64,000 nucleotides of DNA from Amoebidium appalachense (lineage: Eukaryota > Ichthyosporea). Each line of letters opens with the position of its first letter. Positions within the stretch are counted from its first letter, which is position 1. The translations under genes and the position numbers were made by a program. The notes beneath the pieces were generated by a model. That model worked only from the letters and a program-made list of their open reading frames with translations. It did no database searches and was not told where the DNA came from. The stretch spans positions 1,860,001-1,924,000 of the forward strand of contig CAVNZM010000008.1 in assembly GCA_963693365.1 (NCBI GenBank). The letters run 5' to 3'. Positions 47,675 through 58,667 of this stretch are shown piece after piece.

Positions 47675-48329
47675 CCCCCCCCCCCCCGGGGCCGGGCCCG
47701 GCCAGTTCGCGCATGATGTGAACTATAGGCATTGTTCTGTACGCAAAAAAAAAGGTAAATATTTTTATAATGTGTAGGAGTATAAGTGCCTGAAAAATTA
47801 GGGTCCTGAAGCTATAAATTAGAAGGTTATTTATTATATTTGAATGAATAACTGCGCGCCCGTGCGCCTACGAAATATCTTGTCGCTAAGTTATGTCTAT
47901 TTTATAATCAGGGTATTATGATTGGCGCGATTTGAGATTTAGAGCTGTAACCAATCAGACAAGTTCTAAATTCAATCGTTATTGGATACATGTCACGACA
48001 GATTGATGCCGGTATGAAATGACATACCGGCCACGTGATTCATCACTTATTGTAGGCTGTGTTTCGCTTTCTAAACGCCGGTCGGTGCCACGGTGACACA
48101 CATCTATCAAGGAATTAAAAATTAAATGAACATTGAACGCAAAAACGCTCTTTAAAAAAAGAAAACTAACACCAAATACTTCAATATTTGGCTGCATACT
48201 TCCGGAGATCTATGTAGATCCAGTTCGGCGGCACCACGTGCACGTGGCACGGCCACCGCCCGGCGCCGGCTGCGTAGTAGACTACACAGTGCCCTCCCTC
48301 CCCTCCCCCCCCCCCCCCCCCCCCCCCCC

Positions 48330-48636
48330 CGAGGCACCCCTCTAACCTTTAAAAGTTGCCCCTCCGCAGTGCAACATTTTCTCCTGCCCCTCTGCAAGGT
48401 CTTTTTTGGCAATACAGAGGGGTGTGCGGAGGGGTTTTTATAGCTTTGCGGAGGGGTGGGCGGGGGGGCGTCCCCTCCGCAACCCCTCCGCAAAGCTATA
48501 AAAACCCCTCCGCACCCCTCCGCACCCCCTCCGCAAAGTCATAAAACCCCTCCGTAATGTCGTTTTTTCGGCGCGGAGGGGTGACTTTGCGGAGGGGTCA
48601 AATTCACCCCTCCGCAGACGCCCCTCCGCAAAGTGC
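48330..48636. repeat. TGCGGAGGGG motif cluster 2 with a long hairpin
   Basis: Four exact GCGGAGGGG words on the plus strand and eight on the minus strand. Bounded by C-runs on both sides. Includes the 34-bp perfect hairpin listed next. Confidence 0.9.
48424..48515. repeat. Perfect 34-bp inverted repeat
   Basis: Left arm 48424-48457 (GTGCGGAGGGGTTTTTATAG to GGAGGGGT) and right arm 48482-48515 are exact reverse complements with a 24-bp GC-rich spacer. Each arm contains two motif words around TTTTTATAGCTTT. Confidence 0.92.
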
Positions 48637-48654
48637 GCCACCCCCCCCCCCCCC

Positions 48655-48689
<35 letters not shown>

Positions 48690-48905
48690 ACAAAAAAAAA
48701 CAAAAAAAACAGCCCAAGGTGACACCCATGCGCAAATCCCTGTCTGGGTCTACTCCCTACGTCCCCCAACGCCTGTGGCATTCAGTTTGTTGATAAATGA
48801 TGTCGGCTGTACTCTCTCGGTGTGTACATATGTACATGTATGCGTGTGGCGGCGTATGTCCGTGTGTGTGTACAGTAACTGTATGTGCTTGTGTGTGCGT
48901 GCGTA

Positions 48906-48941
<36 letters not shown>

Positions 48942-49127
48942 CGCGCGTGTGCGTGTGAATTTCTGTTGTACAAGGGACGTGTGTGTGTATCCGTGCGTGT
49001 GTATTTGCGTGTACACGTGTGTATACGGTGCGCACGTGCGTTTGTGCATGTGAAGTCCGTGTGCATACATATGTATGACATTGTGTGCACGTGCGCGTGT
49101 GCGGTACATGTGCATGGGTGTGTGTGT

Positions 49128-49191
<64 letters not shown>

Positions 49192-49352
49192 GCGTGTGTG
49201 TCTGGGGGGAGGGGGGGGGAATATTACTTTTGAGCCTTTGAATGGCCGGATAGAGGGGGGGGGGGGGGGGGGGGGGGAGACCCCGACACGCTCGAGAGGC
49301 CAGGGGGGGGGGGGGGGGGGAGTGGGTGGATGGGTGGATGGGTGGGTGGGGT

Positions 49353-49385
<33 letters not shown>

Positions 49386-50160
49386 GCTGAAGAGATGAAC
49401 CCCCGGCCGCATACGGCATGGCTGACTTTTTTTTTTGATAACAAGGCTGAGAAAACATACGAAATGTATCTGTCCATGTGTATTGATATCAGATCGGAAG
49501 CGGAAATTTAAGCCACACCCATAACACAACAGGTTCCGGCCTGTCCCACACCGTGCGTAATAAACAGACTCTTTAACGGGGCGAGCATGCCGGGTGGTCA
49601 GTGCATTAACTCTGCACAAGCTCTGGTATCCAGCAGATTACGAAACGTAACCACGAGCCCACGTGCACGTCTGGTGTACATGTCACATACACATATGTAC
49701 GTGGATATCGATATGTACATGTATGCTTGGCTACACTCTAATCGGGGCGGAAGGGGTATAGGAATTCGACAGATATATGTGCAATAACTAGCTTTAAAGT
49801 TAAACAAACTGCCCAACATGTCTAGGCTTAGTAGCTGCAGCACGGTTTTTGCGCTTAATATTAGCAATAAACATCGTAGCTGCAGTATCGTTAGTCAGGC
49901 TGAAATTGACTTGACCAAAACGATTGGTTCGCTCACCAAAAATGTTCAAGAGATCCAAAGAGCTAATTGGCTCATTACACATCAAGAGATTCCGCAAGCT
50001 TGCCATATTAGGTAATAGATCTAGATAGCTGGCCAACGGAAACGTTTATAATTTTTTATTGGAGGTATTGATCTCTCAACCAGCCAATCATTGATCGTCG
50101 ATGATGCAGACGGCATGCTTTTTAGATTAGCGCACCTCGTGCCCGGTGGGACCGGCAGCA

Positions 50161-50168
50161 TATAAATA
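50161..50168 (+). promoter_or_regulatory. TATA box of surface protein B
   Basis: TATAAATA lies 82 bp upstream of the start codon, with a CCAAT word near 50083. Placement fits a core promoter with a short 5' leader. Confidence 0.6.
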
Positions 50169-50249
50169 CCGCAACCTCTCCCCATTCACAAACCAAACTC
50201 ACACGCTGTTGTTAGCACACTGCACTGCAGATTTAAGTGAAACGCGAAA

Positions 50250-50906
50250 ATGAAGGCCGCTATGATTGCTTCCCTCGCCATTGTGGCCCCTGCCGCTGCC
50301 GCCACGCAGATGTGCATTTTCAGGACCCAGAACTGCCCGGCTGTCCCCGCCCCCAAGTGCGTCGAGGCCCAGTTCAACACCTGCGCCGTCCTGCCCGAGC
50401 TGATGCCCGGTGTCCAGGCCTACTACAAGGCCACGCAGACTGCCAACGGTGTGTCTGCCAGTGTGTTCCTTGATGCTGCATGTGCCAACCCCGTTGTTCC
50501 CGAGATGCAGATCCCCAACAACGTGTGCTTCGAGCCCACCCTGCCTGTGTCCCTGCCCTTCTTCATCAAGGTCGTCCCCTCTGCCGTCGTACCCTCCAGC
50601 TCGGCCAACCAGGCCACAACCACCACCGCTGCTGCTGACACCACCACAACTGCGGCCGCAGCCACCACCACCACCACTGCAGATGCCACCACCACCACCA
50701 CCACCACCACCACTGCTGCTGCCCTCAACACCACCACCACGGCCGTTGCCCCCATGACCACCACCACTGGTGTTGCCTCCAGCACCGCTGCCCCCATTGC
50801 CACCACCACCGGCAAGCCTGCTGCCACCACCACCGGCTCTGGCGCCGCCTTCATGGCTCCCAGCCTGTTTGCCATTGTGGCCGCTGTCGCTGCCACCCTG
50901 TTCTAA
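50250..50906 (+). CDS. Secreted Cys-rich, Thr-rich surface protein B
   Basis: Single exon, 218 residues, ATG at 50250. Signal peptide at residues 1-18 (MIASLAIVAPAAAA). The head has the same C-x6-C-x7-C-x7-C pattern as the protein at 40515, then AVLP in place of SLLP, then VFLDAAC and a sixth Cys. Residues from about 125 to 200 are a Thr/Ala stem with runs of up to nine Thr, suited to dense O-glycosylation. The end is hydrophobic (FMAPSLFAIVAAVAATLF), a good GPI-anchor signal. Codons are strongly biased to C/G third positions, unlike gene A, which suggests high expression. Probably a cell-surface or wall mucin-like protein; the family is not recognised. Confidence 0.88.
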   Translation: MKAAMIASLAIVAPAAAATQMCIFRTQNCPAVPAPKCVEAQFNTCAVLPELMPGVQAYYKATQTANGVSASVFLDAACANPVVPEMQIPNNVCFEPTLPVSLPFFIKVVPSAVVPSSSANQATTTTAAADTTTTAAAATTTTTADATTTTTTTTTAAALNTTTTAVAPMTTTTGVASSTAAPIATTTGKPAATTTGSGAAFMAPSLFAIVAAVAATLF

Positions 50907-51509
50907 GCACGCAGTTACCATAGGTACGCGGCCACCGACACTCTTTGCAACATAATATGCACACAGTACTGGTGATGAGTGACAATCATGTGACCCATTA
51001 TGGTGCTAGGTGTGAAGTGTGTTCTAATATCGTGCTTACACTCTGGGTGTGGTGGCTTAAATAAGGAGGTTAAGTTAAGTTGCTTAAGGCTTCAGGCCTT
51101 ACCGACATGCACTCTGTTGACCGGGGTCGTGCTGGTACATAAATAATTTAGCGCGTTGTCGTATGTGCTTGGGAACTTCTGGTGCACGGCTGGTCCCATG
51201 CACGATCTATTCAAATATATGCACAGCCTCAATGATTATTCTTTGCTCTTCTATCACTTTGATCGTAGAGCGAAGTATATTCCAAGAGGATTCGATTGTC
51301 AGGCTTTTCTGTCTTTTGTCAACGGGACTCAGGTAGTAACTTATCACTGAACCTGAAACGACCTCGTGCACTCCTCGTCAAGAATGATCTGTCTAGCATC
51401 CCCCCTCCCCACCTCCCCCTGCCCCCCCCCCCCCCCTCCCCCCCAACCACCCACCGCACCCCCGCCTCCCATAACGGCACACACTCAAACTCATAAAACC
51501 CTCCTTCCA

Positions 51510-51653
51510 CTCACCTCGGCCAGTTCCTACTTATACTAGTACTGGAACCCACTTTCCCGTGTCACGAGGCTCCTTCTTCCACTCTCGCCAGTGCACATAA
51601 TTTAACCACACACACGCACATACTGCACACAGCATGATGCATACTGTAAACAC
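51510..51653. repeat. 150-bp direct duplication, copy 1
   Basis: Shares CTCACCTCGGCCAGTTCCTA through ATGCATACTGTAAACACA with 52412-52561. Both are joined to CA repeats. No ORF covers both. Confidence 0.9.
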
Positions 51654-51851
51654 AACCAACCAGACACACACACACACACACACGGGTGCAATGGATGACT
51701 GGCTCGGGTGGCGCCCACAGGTTTGTCCCCCCCCCCCCCCCCCCCCCCCCCTCCCCCCAACACACACACGCACACACGAACACGCACACACACGAACACA
51801 CACACACACACACGCACACACACACACACACACACGTGCGCGCGTGCGCAT

Positions 51852-51884
<33 letters not shown>

Positions 51885-52354
51885 ACCGCCACCACCACCC
51901 GCTCCCCAGTGCCCATGCATTCATTTCCTTCCGTTGCATTGTTTACCGATTAGGCAGAATAAAAAGAGATCTGCCATATGCAGCAGGCAAGCGACTTTGA
52001 GCAAAGAGGGAATCTCACTCCTTTTATCTCAGTTTTAAAAATCATTGATAGTAGGTGAGCAACGTGAACAATATGGTTATGCCCTGGAATATGTTTAATC
52101 AGGTTTTCTGAATTGATCTGTTGACCTTAGCTTTTGCTGATATGCAACCAATCGGCAGTGAGATGCCCAGTGACGATATGTTGAAGAATGGTGGCCGATT
52201 AGAGGGTTTCCAGCTGTGGGTCAACTTGCCCAAAAAGGTTAGCGCCCCTTGAATGTCATTGGCTATAAGCCCCCCCCCCCCCCCCACATGTTCCTACATC
52301 CCTCTTTATTGAAAGACACACACCCACGAGCACACGCACACATCAACACACACG

Positions 52355-52390
<36 letters not shown>

Positions 52391-52411
52391 CTCTCTCTCT
52401 CTCTCTCCCCC

Positions 52412-52561
52412 CTCACCTCGGCCAGTTCCTACTTATACTAGTACTGGAACCCACTTTCCCGTGTCACGAGGCTCCTTCTTCCACTCTCGCTAGTGCACAT
52501 AATTTAACCGTGGCACACACACGCACATACTGCACACAGCATGATGCATACTGTAAACACA
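52412..52561. repeat. 150-bp direct duplication, copy 2
   Basis: Nearly identical to 51510-51653; differs by one substitution (CTAGTG for CCAGTG) and a short insertion (GTGGCA). Confidence 0.9.
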
Positions 52562-52566
52562 GGCAA

Positions 52567-52623
<57 letters not shown>

Positions 52624-53225
52624 GTGGCACACTGTGACACAGTGTCACACATATACGTGCACCCAAACACACACACACGCACACATATTATTAAGCACAC
52701 AAAAATTCACATACGCGCGTACGCGCGCACACACACGCACACACACACACCTGACACCATCGGAGATACACACACGGACCGTTGAACAAAAACACTTGCG
52801 TTCATACATGTACCAAATACCGTACACACACAGCCACAACGCACACCGAGCACAACCAAACTTATTCACTGACTCACTGACTCCGACCAAGCTGAATGCA
52901 AGTTGTACACCCATCACATGAATACGAATACTCGTCTCCCAATCATCACCCACATCCACGCACAAACATACAGACTTGTCCATACACATCCGCCGTCACA
53001 GACCTAAAACACATTGCTAACAGCACAAATGAACGGTCAAAGTAGGGCTACGGTTTTTATTAGCCTTTGTGCGGCTTCTCTACCCTCCTGTAATACACAT
53101 ACTAGTTTCAATGGCACACAAAATCATACATTCAAGTGCAAACCACCACACGAGTATAATATCACCCCGGAATGGAGGGAAAGGGGGGGGGGGGGGGGGG
53201 TTGAAAACAGATGAGGGTGTGTGCG

Positions 53226-53256
<31 letters not shown>

Positions 53257-53468
53257 TTGGGGTGGTGGGGGGGACCGAGGGAGAGGGGGAAGGGGAGGGG
53301 GAGATGGAGGGGGACCAGGGAGGCTGGTGAAGGGGGGGGGGGGGGGGGGGGGGGGGGGATTTTGCTGGACCAATCAGTGGTGGTACGGGTAGAGAGCGTG
53401 GGGTCCAATTGGAGACAAGGGGTGGGGTTGGGGTGTGTGTGTCTGCCGCTTTATCTGTGCGGTGTGTG

Positions 53469-53551
<83 letters not shown>

Positions 53552-54206
53552 GGGGGGTTGGGAGGGTGGGGGGGGGAGTGGAGAGAGCGGGAAGGAGGTT
53601 GGGGACGTTATGTGTTGCTATAGACAGACACACACAGTCTGCAGCATGTGAACAAATGAGAAGTGCTTGGGGAGAGTTGGGTACCCTTTCCCACAGGGGA
53701 GGTGTGTGTGTGTGAAGTTGGGGAGATGGGAATTCAGGGGTGGGGCGGGCGGGGTGGGGGAGGGAAGGGGAGGGGAAGGGGGGGGGGGGGGGGGGGGGGG
53801 AAGGGGGGAGCAAGTTAAATAGGGCCACAATATTCGGACAGAAATTGAGGAACATAGGTGGAACTTCTTGAAGGGCATTATACCTCGGGTCGGAGGGCGG
53901 GGGGCTGGGGGGGGGAGGGGGGGGGGGGGGGGGGTTATGTTTCTGTGTTCAGTACGTGCTTGCCCCCCCCCCCGCCCCCTCCCCGCCCCCTTCCCCCATT
54001 CTCGTCCGTTTCTTCGTACTTTTACCCCCTTTTTATTTTTTTTTTGTGGGTGAAAGGGTGCAGGGAAGGCAGGAGGAGGGGAGGAGGAGGGGGGGAGGGG
54101 GGTCTGGGTAAAGAAGGAAAGAGCTAGATAGGGGTGATTTAGTGGAGAGCAGTAATCACTAGGCGGTTGAAGTATGATGGGCAAGGGTCGAAAAGGGAAT
54201 GGTGGG

Positions 54207-54266
<60 letters not shown>

Positions 54267-54631
54267 TGTGTATGCGTGTGTGTGTGTGTGTGTGTGTGTG
54301 GTGGTGGCGGTGGTGTTGGGGGGGGGGGGGGGGGAGGGGATGTGTTACTAACAGCATGCACTACGCAGGCGGAGAGGGGGGGGGGGGGAGGAGGAAGACA
54401 GGGGGGAGGGGGGGAGGGGGGGGGGGGGGACTCGGATGTCGGCTTGTGTTGTTTTTATTACCAACTTTCACGTTCGGCTCTCGTTCACTGCCCCTCCATT
54501 CATGGGTATATGTAAACATAGTACCATATTACATTCCAAGATCTTACACTGTCCAGCCCAGCCAATGGGGAGAAAAAGGTTCGAAACCTTAGGGGTTGCT
54601 TTATGTAAAACAGGGTTCAGATGTGTTCCCC

Positions 54632-54662
<31 letters not shown>

Positions 54663-54844
54663 ACACCTCCCCCTCCGGATCCACATTTCACCAAAAAATA
54701 AAACAGATAACAAACTCTTCGCTGGCATGGCAATGCACTGAGCTCTCATAGAACGAATATATGGGGGAGAGGGGGGGATGGCGCGGGGCCCGGGAGGGAG
54801 GGGGAGAGGGGGTTGAGAGGGGAGGGCTCCCACACCCACACCCA

Positions 54845-54915
<71 letters not shown>

Positions 54916-55201
54916 CCCCCCCCCCCCCCCCCCCCCGCCCCAACACACACACATTTATATAAAAGTCTTTCTTCAACTCACAGTTGCAGGTGTGTAGGAG
55001 TAGCCAAGATATGAAGAGTAAAAGGCCTTTTTTTACAAACGAAGCAAATATATATCCATAGTATCATGGCTCTTCCTTCTCTCTCTCTACTCGACACACA
55101 CAACCGTATTTCCGTAAGTTCATATATATGCACACAACGAACATATCACTTCCCCTTCGTCAACACCCCCGACCACACCTCCACCCCACTAGCATACATA
55201 C

Positions 55202-55560
55202 CTGCCTGTTCGTGGTTCATGCAGGCAGCATACTCGAACCAACCAACCAGCCCCCCTCCCCCCCCCCCCCCCCCCTCCCCCACCCCACAAACACCCATTT
55301 ACCCCAATCCCTGGTGCCCCTGCCCTTCTCTTTCTGCCCGACTCACTCCTCTCCCGCATAAAATTACGCACACACACGCACACATACACAACACAAGAAC
55401 ACATGCACATGCACATGCACACACACACACACACACTTTGAAACACACGCGCGCACACAAGAACATACGCGTGCGCACACACACATAAACACACACGCAC
55501 AAACACACACGCACGCACGCACACGCACGCACACGCACGCACACGCACGCACGCACACGC

Positions 55561-55605
<45 letters not shown>

Positions 55606-55908
55606 GTTGACACCGACACCAGCACCAGCAACATGTATGGTTGAACCCATCGTAACCGCCCCCCCCCCCCCCCCCCCCCCCCCCCCCCACACACACACAT
55701 CACCACCACCACCACCACCACCACCATGCACACACAACTACACCCTCCTAAGATACACTCCCTTATTCCCACATTAAGTCGCCCCGGTCCCACAAACAAA
55801 GCATGCACCGCGAATGCACCAAACTCAAACAAAACTGCCGATAATGCCACAGACAACCTGAGGCAAAAACACCACCAGATAGAGACAATACTTGAAGAGA
55901 ACACTAAC
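55202..55908. repeat. Probable intron with CA repeats and a C-run
   Basis: C-rich DNA at 55254-55280, CA and CG-CA DNA at 55368-55604, a C-run at 55659-55688 and a CAC-triplet stretch at 55702-55725. A 31-bp microexon at 55232-55202 (donor GTATGT) would be phase-compatible with the exon at 55909 but is speculative. Confidence 0.7.
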
Positions 55909-55978
55909 CTTGAAACTCGAAGAAGTTGACGTTGAAACACGGGTAAGCTGCAGAGCACTCCCTGTCAAAACTCGGCAT
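55909..55978 (-). CDS. Probable first coding exon, unknown protein
   Basis: ATG at 55978 opens 23 codons, [12 protein letters not shown] then [11 protein letters not shown], ending at a strong donor (CAAG then GTTAGT). The rest of the gene, to the left, is buried in repeats and not resolved. Not recognised. Confidence 0.45.
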
Positions 55979-56106
55979 GCCCTTGCGAGCCCGTCCTGAA
56001 TGGTCGCAGTGCAAGTGGTGACTTCATTGTGCTTCCCTTTATTAAAAAAAAACTTGACCAACCACGACGCCTTCCAATGTGCATACACCTACAGGTTACA
56101 ACTGAA

Positions 56107-56170
56107 TTCGAAGCTTAACCACGTTGTCTGAAAAAGTCTTCGAAGCTTAACCATATTGTCTGAAAAAGTC
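56107..56170. repeat. 32-bp tandem duplication
   Basis: Units 56107-56138 and 56139-56170 share TTCGAAGCTTAACCA and TTGTCTGAAAAAGTC, with two differences. Confidence 0.9.
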
Positions 56171-56289
56171 TGAAGAGTAAATGCGGGCCCGGGTACACGC
56201 GTTACACGTGGTAGGCCCGGAGGTCTGAGCTGAGCTGGCGCTCTGTTGTCAGTTGACACTCGGTAGGTACAAAGTCTCAGAACGATCCT

Positions 56290-56384
56290 ATTGGCCCGAA
56301 GACTTAAGTAATGCAGTTTTTGATTGGCGGAATAATCTAGGGCTGGGACAGGCTGGCACGCATTTATTGGCTGCTTATAAAAAA
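56290..56384 (+). promoter_or_regulatory. Promoter-like array: three ATTGG boxes then TATAAAAAA
   Basis: ATTGG at 56290, 56323 and 56366, then TATAAAAAA at 56376-56384. An ATG at 56429 opens only 31 codons, so the transcript may be spliced or non-coding. In the other orientation the order would be unusual. Confidence 0.4.
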
Positions 56385-56429
56385 GCGCATTCCCCAAGAG
56401 CAGTGTAAAAAATCAAAAAACAAAAGCCA

Positions 56430-58065
56430 TGCTGGCCAACTTTACTCATGAGTCACGAGCAGCCTTGCGCTGTTATGTGCATGTTGATGTAAACGCTTCA
56501 AGGGACCTGGGAACAACATAGTATTTCCCCCATTCTTTTAAAACTGAAAAAGTAAAACTACACAAACACATGTCTATGGTTATGGACACCAAGTGTGCAG
56601 TTGTTTCATTTGAACTGGAATCTCGAGCTCCTCGAGTAGGTGGGCAGCAGCTGTGAACAACGTGGGCTGGGAGCTCCAGGGCGCTTTCTAGTCTTCATAT
56701 CATTTTGGTTGAATAAGCTATGAATCACCTTTTTCTTGTCCATTTTCTTAGAGCCAAAAAACTGTCTTTTCAATATTATTTTTTTTTCTTTCTGGCAGGG
56801 TTCTGGCGTACAAGTATGTAAGGCCAGGTTGGGGAAATTACAGGATTCACACATTTCACAGCAAAAGCAAACGCATGCTGATTGGCTATCGCGAATTCCT
56901 ATTGAATTCTATTGCTGCTAAAAACGTTCAGCAAAAACACCTTCTTGTCACTGTCCCTGTCAGCCACAAGAGTGTGACAAGACTCAGAGAGAGAGCCAAC
57001 TTATTGTTTTTACACTTACGAAGTATACCAGTAGATACATCTGGAAGTAGTGCGCGCGAAACAGTAAGAGCTATAAAGTAGTGTAGGTAGAATTGCAGGA
57101 GTGTTTGGTACATCACTCCATTCTTCCTCTTTCTATTTTCTTTCGATCGGTCCAAAACCATCTGTATTCAGTGAACAGTGGTTTCGCAACCACCATCGTT
57201 CAGCCCCTTGGTTTATTTGACATCCCAAAGTCAGTGAAAACATCTCATGAACACAAACATCCCTACATAGTTGCTCTGACACTTCAAGAGTATAAAAAAA
57301 GAAGCTAGCTTGATACTCCTTTATAGCTTGAATTACTTCACCAACCTCATCCACTGGTGTTTCATAGAATACTTCTTTCCAAAATGTATGTGCACCAGCC
57401 AATCAGTGTGCTCGAGAAGGTTGACTTTGGCGACCACGAAGATGATTTTTGGACTTCGCGCAAAGTACGTGCTCATCTTAAACCACATATATGCTTTCTC
57501 ATCCCTTTCTTCTTATATTGTGCTTGCAAAGCTTGCCGTTGTGAGAGCACATGCGGTGGTGACATGCTAGACATAGTGTATGAAAACGGTAAACTGAGAA
57601 GAAGCATTGCACGGCCTGCTTGAATGGATGTTATGCACGATTTAATGTGGCTAAAACACAAGAAATGTTGTTTAAGAGGGCCGTATGAGCGCGACAACTG
57701 TTCAGGTTCACACGTGTCCTAGCGCTGTTGCTTGCACAAATGGTCTACTGTTTGCCTGTTGTGGGGAGGTGACTCTGCCGGCCTCTGTGGTAGACTCTGG
57801 TAGCTTATTGTGCCCAAACCACTATCGTGTTTGGCAAAGGCCCACTAGCAGGCGTATGCACGGGCAATGTGCTTCAGTTGATACAGCACTTAGCATACAA
57901 ACGGGCCATGCACATAATAAGTGCAACCGTTAACCTGTAGCCGATATACCTATTTACCAACAAGAGCCAAACAGAACACCATATTTTCCTTATGTCTCCA
58001 CTCTACTTTTGCTTCCACGTGTCCCTACTAACCTGCATGTTCCCCTTCTGCAGTCTACCCACACG
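56430..58065. other. Repeat-free intergenic DNA
   Basis: Balanced composition with open frames on both strands, listed or rejected separately. A candidate splice acceptor (CCCCTTCTGCAG, ending 58053) lies just before the start of the PP1-docking gene, so an upstream exon is possible. Confidence 0.5.
57384..57623 (+). CDS. Small open frame, unknown, possible membrane protein
   Basis: 79 codons from ATG 57384 to TGA: a polar start (VDFGDHEDDFWTSRKVRAHL), a hydrophobic segment (ICFLIPFFLYCA), then a Cys-rich stretch (CKACRCESTCGG). No splice evidence. An opposite-strand open frame overlaps its start, so either may be chance. Confidence 0.25.
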   Translation: MYVHQPISVLEKVDFGDHEDDFWTSRKVRAHLKPHICFLIPFFLYCACKACRCESTCGGDMLDIVYENGKLRRSIARPA

Positions 58066-58632
58066 ATGTTGTCGTGCTTCGCCCCGTTTGCATCACTTCT
58101 GGGCGCGTTCAAAGTGGAACATGGAATCTCAAAAGCTTCGCCATCGTTCTCAGAGGCTGGCCCATTGTATCTTAACGGACAGAGAAAAATGGAAGCAAGT
58201 GTCAGGGGTCCGGTGAACCCGCAGGCAGTGTTGTGCATTGATGATAGCTCAACGACGAGCTTGAACAGCATGGAAGTCGGCATGTGCCCAGAAAAGCGCA
58301 AGGATGAGGGTGGGTGCAGTGGTAAATCAAGCTCAAAAACAACGAAGGGGGCCAAGTCGTGCCTGGTCAAGACGAGAAACGGGAGGCAACGGGTGTCTTT
58401 TGCTGCGCATCTGACGGTGAGTGAACCACACAAGTGTGTTATCAAGGGACACAGTGGAATCTGTGCTATCTCTGAGCATGTTTTTCTTTCCGAAAGTTTT
58501 TTGTTTGTGTCTTTCACATGCTTATTCATCTTTTTCTTCTTCATCATCGTCGTCTTCTTCTTCTTCTTCTTTTTCTCCTTCTCCTTTTTTTCGGTTGGGT
58601 GGGGGTGGAGTGTGTGTGTGTGTGTGTGTGTG

Positions 58633-58667
<35 letters not shown>

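Larger units (their letters stand above)
45761..50249. other. Intergenic DNA with motif clusters and simple repeats
   Basis: T-run then G-run near 45951-45997, a C-run joined to an A-run at about 46485-46538, a possible minus-strand exon at 46622-46760, two TGCGGAGGGG clusters, C-runs near 47650-47690, 48308-48330 and 48645-48689, GT-rich DNA at 48840-49200 and G-runs at 49255-49384. The 47740-48200 and 49500-50160 sections are unique; both contain several CCAAT/ATTGG words. Confidence 0.65.
50907..55201. other. Long gene-poor stretch with CA/GT and G/C repeats
   Basis: Unique DNA to 51400. Then CA-rich DNA at 51760-51882, the paired duplication listed below, (CA)n at 52567-52622, G-rich DNA at 53180-53360, (GT)n at 53475-53548, G/GA-rich DNA to 54100, (GT)n at 54211-54300, G-runs to 54430, a C-run near 54630-54648 and (CA)n at 54847-54913 running into a C-run. 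Some later exons of the gene starting at 55978 may be hidden here. Confidence 0.6.

Noticed and set aside
50199-50921. Gly/Ser-rich minus-strand frame of 240 codons
   Set aside because: Antisense shadow of surface protein B; its Gly-rich repeats mirror the Thr codons of the plus strand.
51540-51620. Minus-strand exon in the duplicated segment ([16 protein letters not shown])
   Set aside because: It hits a stop soon after, and I found no partner exons; duplication alone is enough to explain the similarity to 52440-52500.
54560-54620. tRNA-like B box in GGTTCGAAACC
   Set aside because: No matching A box, no cloverleaf stems upstream, and the site is part of a small palindrome.
57133-57402. 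Minus-strand open frame of 89 codons
   Set aside because: Overlaps the plus-strand frame at 57384, has no splice or family support, and both strands are open there; neither can be chosen with confidence.
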